Source: an uncultured Desulfovibrio sp. (GTDB lineage Bacteria > Desulfobacterota > Desulfovibrionia > Desulfovibrionales > Desulfovibrionaceae). From it: DNA of 11,237 nt. The position numbers and the translations under genes are program-made. The stretch lies in contig CAMLXE010000034.1 in assembly GCA_946490455.1 (NCBI GenBank), positions 1 to 11,237 of the forward strand, read 5' to 3'. Positions 6,044-11,237 of this stretch are shown piece after piece. The notes beneath the pieces are model-generated. The model did not search any database. It was given only the letters and a program-made list of their open reading frames with translations, and had not been told where the DNA came from. Within the stretch, counting starts at the first letter, position 1; each line of letters begins with the position of its first letter.

Positions 6044-7218
6044 GACTCTGCACGCGCCTCCAGAGCCGCAATGGCCGGCAGGGTCTTGCCTTCAAGCACT
6101 TCGAGGAATGCCCCGCCAGCAGTAGAAATATAGTTGACCTTATCGGAATAGCCGTATTTTTCCAGAGCCGCGATGCTGTCGCCGCCACCGGTAACGGTGT
6201 AGCCTTCCGTTTCGGCAACAGCCCTGGCAATGGCTTCAGTTCCCTTGCCGAACTGATCGATTTCAAAGGCGCCTACCGGGCCATTCCAGACGACCGTTCC
6301 GGCCTTGGCAATCAGTGCAGCGTAGGAGGCAGCGGTATCGGGACCGATATCAAGAATCATGTCATCCGGACGGACAGCATTGACCGGCAGAACCGTGGCA
6401 GGAGCCTTTTCGTCAAAGGCAGGACCGACGACCACATCCGTAGGCAGCGGAATTGCAGCACCTCTGGCCTTGGCTGCGGCCATGATGCGGCTTGCGGCTT
6501 CGACGAGATCAGGTTCACAGAGGGACTTGCCGATTTCATAACCGGCCGCCTTGAGGAAAGTATTGGCGATTCCGCCGCCCACTACCAGCTGATCCACACG
6601 CTGGGAAAGATTTTCCAGCACCTCAAGTTTCGTGGAAACCTTGGAACCGCCGATGATGGCCAGCAGAGGATGGGCAGGTGCATGGAGGATTCGCGATACG
6701 GCATCCAGTTCGGCCGCCATGAGCAGACCGGCGCAGGCAACCTTGGCAAAGCGGATGGCGCCTTCCGTGGAGGCCTGTGCCCGGTGCGCTGTTGCAAACG
6801 CATCCATAACATAGACATCACCCAGAGCAGCCAGCTTGCGAGCCAGTTCCTCATTGTTTTTCTTTTCGCCCTTGAGGAAGCGGACATTTTCGCACAGAAC
6901 ACATTCGCCAGGCTGAACGCTTACGCCGTCCAGATAGTCTCTGACCAGACGAACAGGGACTCCGAGCAGTTCCTGAAGCCTTACGGCTACAGGAGCCAGA
7001 GAGGCGTCTTCAGAAAATACGCCTTCCTCGGGACGTCCGAGGTGAGACAGAACGATAATCCCCGCCCCCTTGTCGAGCGCCATCCTGAGCGAAGGAATCG
7101 CTGCACGGATACGCTTGTCGCTGGTGATGCGTCCCTCTTTCAGAGGAACATTGAGATCTTCGCGAAAAACAACCGTTTTGCCCTTCAGGTCCAGATCGGA
7201 CATAAGACGCACTTTCAT
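6040..7218 (-). CDS. pgk: Phosphoglycerate kinase
   Basis: Catalyses the ATP-linked interconversion of 1,3-bisphosphoglycerate and 3-phosphoglycerate in the cytoplasm. 392 residues from the ATG at 7218, chosen because GAGG lies 8 nt upstream and 'MKVRLMSDLDLKGK' is a normal family N-terminus; the frame stays open to 7350 and beyond without such support. Substrate residues: 'REDLNVP' (D21, N23), R36 region 'SDKRIRA', 'SHLGRP' (58-63), 'ENVRF' (110-114), 'AHRAQAST' (144-151). Nucleotide site: 'GGSKVSTK' (190-197), 'GPVGAFE' (313-319), 'GGGDS' (344-348). The sequence closely follows the E. coli type in the middle. Its stop overlaps the start of the Rsm22-family gene by 4 nt. It begins 141 nt after the ASKHA gene stop, a gap long enough for its own promoter, although no clear -35/-10 pair was found. 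Confidence 0.98.
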   Translation of the reverse strand: MKVRLMSDLDLKGKTVVFREDLNVPLKEGRITSDKRIRAAIPSLRMALDKGAGIIVLSHLGRPEEGVFSEDASLAPVAVRLQELLGVPVRLVRDYLDGVSVQPGECVLCENVRFLKGEKKNNEELARKLAALGDVYVMDAFATAHRAQASTEGAIRFAKVACAGLLMAAELDAVSRILHAPAHPLLAIIGGSKVSTKLEVLENLSQRVDQLVVGGGIANTFLKAAGYEIGKSLCEPDLVEAASRIMAAAKARGAAIPLPTDVVVGPAFDEKAPATVLPVNAVRPDDMILDIGPDTAASYAALIAKAGTVVWNGPVGAFEIDQFGKGTEAIARAVAETEGYTVTGGGDSIAALEKYGYSDKVNYISTAGGAFLEVLEGKTLPAIAALEARAES

Positions 7219-7359
7219 TTTTCCATCCTCATACTTATGGAAGGTTCTCTCTACGCCGGATTGGCGTTCATCCAATGCCATAAAAACGTGTCGGGCGCAA
7301 CGAAACAGCTCTCCCCTTTTTCCGGAGACCGGAGCTGCCCTGTGCCCCATGTCGGTTCC

Positions 7360-8988
7360 CTACCCCCAGAACATATGGCGCATGTAGGATTCCGTAAAGG
7401 AAGGCTGGCCCGTAAGATCCAGAATCCGGCACTGCCTGCTCCAGTCAACAAGACGTTCCCGCAGCTCCGGTCGCTGCAACAGGAGTTTTGCTCCCTGCAG
7501 GGACGTATTGCCGGCAGCCAGAGTTCTTCCTCCGGTTCCCTGCGGGAGAAAGCCAAGATTTTCCAGTGTCTCTGTCGGCGCCTTTTCTCCAAGGGCACCG
7601 CCGAGAATGAATCGGGCAATGTCGCCGCTGCGTAACCCCGCAGCCTTGAGCAGGGTTTCCAGCGCCAGCGAAAAGGCAGCCTTGACCTTGAGCAGCTCCT
7701 CCACATCAATCCCGGACAGCGAAAGTCGTCCGCCCAGAGGCAGCATCCATACGCCCGAATCCTTCTGAAGGCTGGCTGCCAGCTTGCGGGCCAGAGGTGA
7801 TGCAGGGCTTTCGGCAGGTTTGCCCTCGCGGGTCAGAAAACCGCAGCGCAGCAGCGTGTCCAGGAGGGACAGATACCCCGTTCCGCAGATGCGTTCCGGA
7901 CTTCCTCCTCCCGGAACGGTACCGGAAAGACCAAGGGGACCAAGCTGAAAGGCCGTAATGCTTCCCGGACCTGCCATGCCGCCATGTGTCAGTCCCATGC
8001 CCTCCAGAGAGGGGCCAAGCGGTACGCTGGTCACAAGGGATTCCCGTTCGTTCAGCGCCAGAACAAACTCTCCGTTGGTCCCCATGTCGGCCAGAAGAAA
8101 AGGAAAGGCTTCCTGCCTGCCGTAAAGAAGCAAGGCCATTCCCGCACTCAGGTCGCCCCCCACAAAGGGCGCTGGCTGGGGCGGAATCCATGCCGGTGGC
8201 AAACCCGGAAGCAAAAACTCCCGCCCTCCGCTTTCCGGAAGCGTATAGGGCGTTGCCGTAAGCCCCGCCACATCACGGTCCAGCAAGATGGCTGTCATGG
8301 CCGTATTCCCTGCCACACACATGGCCTCGACCTGGCCGGGAGCTTCATCCACAATACGGCGGAGAAGGCGAAGCACCATCTCCCGCAGTCTCTTGCGACC
8401 TTCAGGTCTTCTGGCAGCGGCAACGCGGGAAAGAATGTCGCTGCCGGCTCCCATCTGCGGGTTGGGGACGCAACCCGCTGCTGCAACGTCCCGGCTCAGA
8501 CCCGATTCCCTTTCACAGGGAGGCGTTCCAGACACTTTGCCCCTCTTCGTTGCAAAGACCTGCCACTGAATGGATGTGGTCCCCAGATCGACAGCCAGAA
8601 GCAGGCTCTCCTGCCCGGAAGACATCTTCCTGTTTGTTCTCCGAAGGCTTTCACGGGAAGCCGATGCCGACCATGGCGTATCTTCAGCCGTTTGTGGCAG
8701 CTCAACGCACATTCCGGCTGTCACCGCATGACGGCAGGCCAGACGCCAGCCCGCTGCCACGGCCTCAGAGCCCAGAAGACCGTATTCTTCGGCAAGGGCT
8801 TCGGGAGGTGCGGACCTGAACCGGACACGGCAGTTCCCGCAGCGTCCAAGGCCTGAACAGAGCGGAGGGGCGGCAATTTCGCCGGACAGCCAGATTGTCT
8901 GGGCCAGCGTGTTCTGTCCATCCTCTATCGGAATGGAAAAATGCTGCCCGCTTTCAGTGAAAACATCGATTGCAGAAGTGCTGTTCAA
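7360..8988 (-). CDS. 2Fe-2S / ASKHA-domain protein (DUF4445, RACo-like corrinoid activator family)
   Basis: 542 residues. N-terminal 2Fe-2S ferredoxin domain with C44-x5-C50-x2-C53 and C85 ('CSGLGRCGNC', 'RLAC'), a linker (about 95-128), then an actin-like ATPase fold: 'LLLAVDLGTTSIQW' (129-142), 'NPQMGAGSDILSRVAA' (176-191), 'VGGDLSAG' (277-283), 'LLADMGTNGEFVLA' (298-311) and 'LGGALG' near the C-terminus. This layout is that of RACo and relatives, which use ATP to reduce inactive Co(II) corrinoid proteins of methyl-transfer systems. No corrinoid protein or methyltransferase is encoded here, so the partner is unknown. The start is taken at TTG (8988), 22 nt after the CCA gene stop with only a weak GAG ribosome site; no ATG precedes the Fe-S cysteines. 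It ends in TAG, and the following frame stays open into pgk. Confidence 0.88.
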   Translation of the reverse strand: MNSTSAIDVFTESGQHFSIPIEDGQNTLAQTIWLSGEIAAPPLCSGLGRCGNCRVRFRSAPPEALAEEYGLLGSEAVAAGWRLACRHAVTAGMCVELPQTAEDTPWSASASRESLRRTNRKMSSGQESLLLAVDLGTTSIQWQVFATKRGKVSGTPPCERESGLSRDVAAAGCVPNPQMGAGSDILSRVAAARRPEGRKRLREMVLRLLRRIVDEAPGQVEAMCVAGNTAMTAILLDRDVAGLTATPYTLPESGGREFLLPGLPPAWIPPQPAPFVGGDLSAGMALLLYGRQEAFPFLLADMGTNGEFVLALNERESLVTSVPLGPSLEGMGLTHGGMAGPGSITAFQLGPLGLSGTVPGGGSPERICGTGYLSLLDTLLRCGFLTREGKPAESPASPLARKLAASLQKDSGVWMLPLGGRLSLSGIDVEELLKVKAAFSLALETLLKAAGLRSGDIARFILGGALGEKAPTETLENLGFLPQGTGGRTLAAGNTSLQGAKLLLQRPELRERLVDWSRQCRILDLTGQPSFTESYMRHMFWG

Positions 8989-9010
8989 GGTATTCTCGGT
9001 ATCGTAAATC

Positions 9011-10186
9011 TTAAAGTTTTACTTTATGTTTTCGCAGGGCCTGACAGCGCAGTTCCCGCAATCGGGCTCCGGATTCCATGCCTTTGTCTTTCCAGCGATC
9101 CGGAAGCGAAATATGAAGAATGACATCAAGATCATGCATGGCTTCCGCCATCAGAGGTCTGTTTCCGTCTGCCTCCACCAGTTTCCAGAAGGGGGTATCG
9201 AGACCGGTCCGATGCACCGCCATCAGAAGATCACAACGGGTTCCGTTCCGCAGTGTGGGATAGATGCCGGCCTTCATGTGCAGCTCGGCGGCAAGTTCTC
9301 CGGCCTTTCGAAAGTGTGTCGGCATGTCCAGCCGTTCCGCAAGCTCAACGGCAATTCCGGCTCCTGCATGTTCATGGCCATAGTGATGCGGAAGCATCTC
9401 CGACGGCGAGACAATCTTTCCGATATCATGGCACAGCGCCATCCATACCCCAATCGGATCACCGCTCATCCTGTCCATGATTTCAACAAGATGCTGATAT
9501 ACTGATTCGGAATGGAAGGGAGCCGGCCCGGCGGGAATCGTGAGAGCGCGCTCCAGTTCCGAAAACCACGGGATAAGGCAGTTCCCCTCTCGAAGCGTTT
9601 CCAGCCAGCGGGAAGGTTTCGGTGCGGCGAGCGCCTTCATGAGTTCCTTGCACACTCTTTCCGGGAGTACTGTTTTCAGAAGTCCCTGCCCGGCCACATC
9701 ACGCATCTGGGCAATGGCTTCAGGGTGCAGCTGAAATTCGGGCCATTCGCAGCAGAGTCTGGCCAGTCGGAAAACCCTGACCGGATCCTGCCGAAAGCTC
9801 TCCGGTGATGCCGGGCGGAAAACATGCGCTTCCAGATCGGCCAGCGCATCCGGATGGGCGAAGAGCGTTCCCCCGGCATCGACCGCCAGTGCGTTGACCG
9901 TCAGATCCCTTCGCCTGAGGTCTGCCTCGATTCCCTGCGTAATGGGCATGTACTCCTGCCCCTTCAACAAAATGACGGAAACGCTCTTTCCTACCTTGCG
10001 GGCTTGGGGATTCCGCTGTAGAAAGGTTTCCTCATCTGCGGCAAAGGCAAAGTCATATTCATGCGGAGCCTTTCCCAGAAGGCTGTCGCGTACGGCGCCA
10101 CCCACGACCAGAACCGGGACGCCGCACAGTTGTGTCTTTGAAGCGCTGTATCGGGCCAACGACTCGAGGGGCTTTTTTACCAGCAT
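9011..10186 (-). CDS. cca: CCA tRNA nucleotidyltransferase with HD domain
   Basis: Adds or repairs the 3'-CCA of tRNAs. Since the tRNA-Val here already encodes CCA, repair may be its main task. 391 residues, class II family. Nucleotidyltransferase head: 'VVGGAVRDSLLG' (27-38), 'HEYDFAFA' (42-49), 'RRRDLTVNALAVD' (91-103); neck: 'RQDPVRVFRLARL' (132-144) and 'LPERVCKEL' (174-182). An HD hydrolase domain follows ('HSESVYQH' about 225-232, 'CHDIGK' 252-257, 'HHYGHEHAG' 267-275), as in the E. coli-type enzyme, where it gives phosphatase/phosphodiesterase activity. Oddity: the metal-binding D-x-D motif reads E43-Y-D45. ATG at 10186 has AGG 6 nt upstream. Its start codon overlaps that of the biotin ligase on the other strand. 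A role as poly(A) polymerase is less likely given length and HD domain. Confidence 0.9.
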   Translation of the reverse strand: MLVKKPLESLARYSASKTQLCGVPVLVVGGAVRDSLLGKAPHEYDFAFAADEETFLQRNPQARKVGKSVSVILLKGQEYMPITQGIEADLRRRDLTVNALAVDAGGTLFAHPDALADLEAHVFRPASPESFRQDPVRVFRLARLCCEWPEFQLHPEAIAQMRDVAGQGLLKTVLPERVCKELMKALAAPKPSRWLETLREGNCLIPWFSELERALTIPAGPAPFHSESVYQHLVEIMDRMSGDPIGVWMALCHDIGKIVSPSEMLPHHYGHEHAGAGIAVELAERLDMPTHFRKAGELAAELHMKAGIYPTLRNGTRCDLLMAVHRTGLDTPFWKLVEADGNRPLMAEAMHDLDVILHISLPDRWKDKGMESGARLRELRCQALRKHKVKL

Positions 10187-11237
10187 GATACGCCTACTTC
10201 ATTTGGGAATTTCTGATACTCGGAACAGATCCCGGTCCGTTGTGGCTGCTCCCTTCTCTCTTGAGCAGCTTGCAGCCTCTCCCCTGTGTTCCCTGTCGTT
10301 TGCTGAAAGACTGAAGTATCGGCAGGCTTCCGACAGCCACTCTCCCATTGCCTATCTTGAATTTGAAACGACTTCTTCTGCAGAGACCGGACTTCCCCCA
10401 CTCTATCTGGCAGGAAGCTCGACTTCAAGTCTGGATGTTGCCAGGGTCCTTGGACTGTCCGGCATGCTGCCCGTCTGGGGAAGTGTGCTGGTTCTCGAAC
10501 AGTCCACGGGACGCGGCCAGCTTGGCCGGACGTGGACCTCTCCGGCCGGCAATATCTATGCGGCCCTGCGCCTTCCCTTCATTCCTCCCTTTTCCGGAAC
10601 GGCGGCTGCGCCTGCAACTGGTGCGCTTCTGGCCGAAGCCCTGACAGAGCTTGGCTGCCCTGTGGGCATGAAATGGCCCAATGATCTTGTTCGTGGCCCG
10701 AAAGAGAGCTGTGCAAACTGGAACAAGGTTGGAGGAATCCTGCTGGAAGAACGTCCTCTGCCTCACACCGATGAAGAGTCGCAGGAAGGGGCCCTGCTTG
10801 TCGCAGGTATCGGGCTGAATGTCATTTCCTCTCCACCCATGAACCAAATGCGTGAAGGGCATGTGATGCCGGCCGGGTGTCTTCCTCCCACTTGTGAAGG
10901 AGAAAATGAGCCTCTTTCGCTTGTGGAGTTCTGGACACGGGTTGTGAGGCATACTGTTTTCTGCTACGGGAGGGAAATCAGGTCCAAACTTCCACAGTCA
11001 TGGCGTCTTCTGGGAGAACGTCATCTCGCCTTTCTCGGACAGCCGGTTCAGCTTGTTGACGGGTTCGAGGATACGGAATGCCATGAAGGCATTCTGGAAG
11101 GACTTGATGCATCGGGAGCCTTGCGGCTTCGCGGCCCCCACGGCAGCGAGAGCTTTCTTTCGGGAACCCTGCGCCTGCCTTCTCACCCTGCTGCGGTCCA
11201 TCCCGTGTCTGGATCCGGAATGGATTCATGCGGGACA
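10185..11237 (+). CDS. birA: Biotin--[acetyl-CoA-carboxylase] ligase, 3' end outside the window
   Basis: Attaches biotin to the carrier protein of biotin enzymes through biotinyl-AMP. At least 351 codons are open to the window edge. Motifs: 'AGSSTSSLDVA' (76-86), 'EQSTGRGQLGRTW' (105-117; the GRGRxGRxW adenylate loop), 'MKWPNDLV' (162-169, with catalytic K163), 'KVGGILLEE' (181-189), 'GIGLNV' (208-213), and a C-terminal SH3-like segment around 'EGILEGLDASGALRL'. There is no N-terminal helix-turn-helix, so it should not act as a bio repressor; instead about 75 residues of unfamiliar sequence precede the catalytic domain. The start is uncertain: ATG 10185 is the only ATG before the core, but the best purine-rich site (GAGGGG) is about 13 nt upstream; TTG 10203 and GTG 10242 are alternatives. 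With ATG 10185 it shares CATG with the divergent cca start. Confidence 0.92.
   Translation, partial: MIRLLHLGISDTRNRSRSVVAAPFSLEQLAASPLCSLSFAERLKYRQASDSHSPIAYLEFETTSSAETGLPPLYLAGSSTSSLDVARVLGLSGMLPVWGSVLVLEQSTGRGQLGRTWTSPAGNIYAALRLPFIPPFSGTAAAPATGALLAEALTELGCPVGMKWPNDLVRGPKESCANWNKVGGILLEERPLPHTDEESQEGALLVAGIGLNVISSPPMNQMREGHVMPAGCLPPTCEGENEPLSLVEFWTRVVRHTVFCYGREIRSKLPQSWRLLGERHLAFLGQPVQLVDGFEDTECHEGILEGLDASGALRLRGPHGSESFLSGTLRLPSHPAAVHPVSGSGMDSCGT

Noticed and set aside
7219..7350. Longer N-terminus for pgk starting at 7350
   Set aside because: The added 44 residues do not resemble the family, while the ATG at 7218 has a good ribosome site and gives a normal PGK N-terminus.
5965..7635. 556-codon plus-strand open frame opposite pgk and its flanks
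   Set aside because: It covers pgk and the ends of two neighbours in antisense. Its translation shows no family features and it crosses gene borders without regard to them.
7984..8856. 290-codon plus-strand open frame opposite the ASKHA gene
   Set aside because: Antisense shadow of a gene with clear Fe-S and ATPase motifs.
9001..9030. AT-rich patch between cca and the ASKHA gene as a promoter
   Set aside because: No -35/-10 pair of suitable spacing is present; much of it codes for the Lys-rich C-terminus of the CCA enzyme.

Overview
The window looks like a chromosomal housekeeping region of a Desulfovibrionaceae-type bacterium (Desulfovibrio / Bilophila / Mailhella relatives). This is judged from protein style, moderate-to-high GC, and the grouping of an Rsm22-family protein, a 2Fe-2S/ASKHA (DUF4445) protein and a biotin ligase with the 'WGSVLVLEQSTGRGQLGR' style of catalytic core. 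The genus cannot be fixed from this sequence alone. There is no CRISPR array, insertion sequence, phage gene or other obvious mobile DNA.

Layout. At the left edge, on the minus strand, lie thrS (threonyl-tRNA synthetase) and infC (translation initiation factor IF-3), the first genes of the classic thrS-infC-rpmI-rplT cluster; infC runs off the edge. Upstream of thrS is a minus-strand tRNA-Val(GAC) with a good sigma70-type promoter, an A/T-rich upstream element and a strong intrinsic terminator that sits between the tRNA and thrS. A divergent plus-strand unit follows: a promoter, a perfect 18-bp palindrome near the expected transcription start, an 87-residue protein of unknown function, and about 290 bases without a convincing gene, closed by an intrinsic terminator at 3129-3172. 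From 10186 down to 3221 on the minus strand is a close-packed gene row: CCA tRNA nucleotidyltransferase with HD domain, 2Fe-2S/ASKHA protein, phosphoglycerate kinase, Rsm22-family methyltransferase-like protein, and glutamyl-tRNA synthetase. Spacings are 22 nt, 141 nt, a 4-nt GTGA overlap, and 15 nt. At the right edge, on the plus strand, is a biotin-protein ligase gene that runs off the window. Its start codon shares the CATG tetramer with the start of the CCA gene on the opposite strand.

How it fits together. Most genes serve translation: charging of Thr and Glu tRNAs, tRNA 3'-end repair, initiation, a ribosome-linked Rsm22 protein, and a tRNA. Phosphoglycerate kinase (glycolysis/gluconeogenesis), biotin ligase and the RACo-like ASKHA protein (likely reductive activation of corrinoid proteins) are metabolic insertions.

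The most striking feature is an in-frame UAG at codon 84 of infC, exactly in the linker between the two IF-3 domains. Clear IF-3 homology resumes on the far side in the same frame. infC also appears to start at a rare AUC codon with an ideal Shine-Dalgarno. A second UAG separates the ASKHA protein from pgk, which lies in the same open frame. These may be a sequence error, a coincidence, or a sign that UAG is sometimes decoded in this organism; sequence alone cannot decide.
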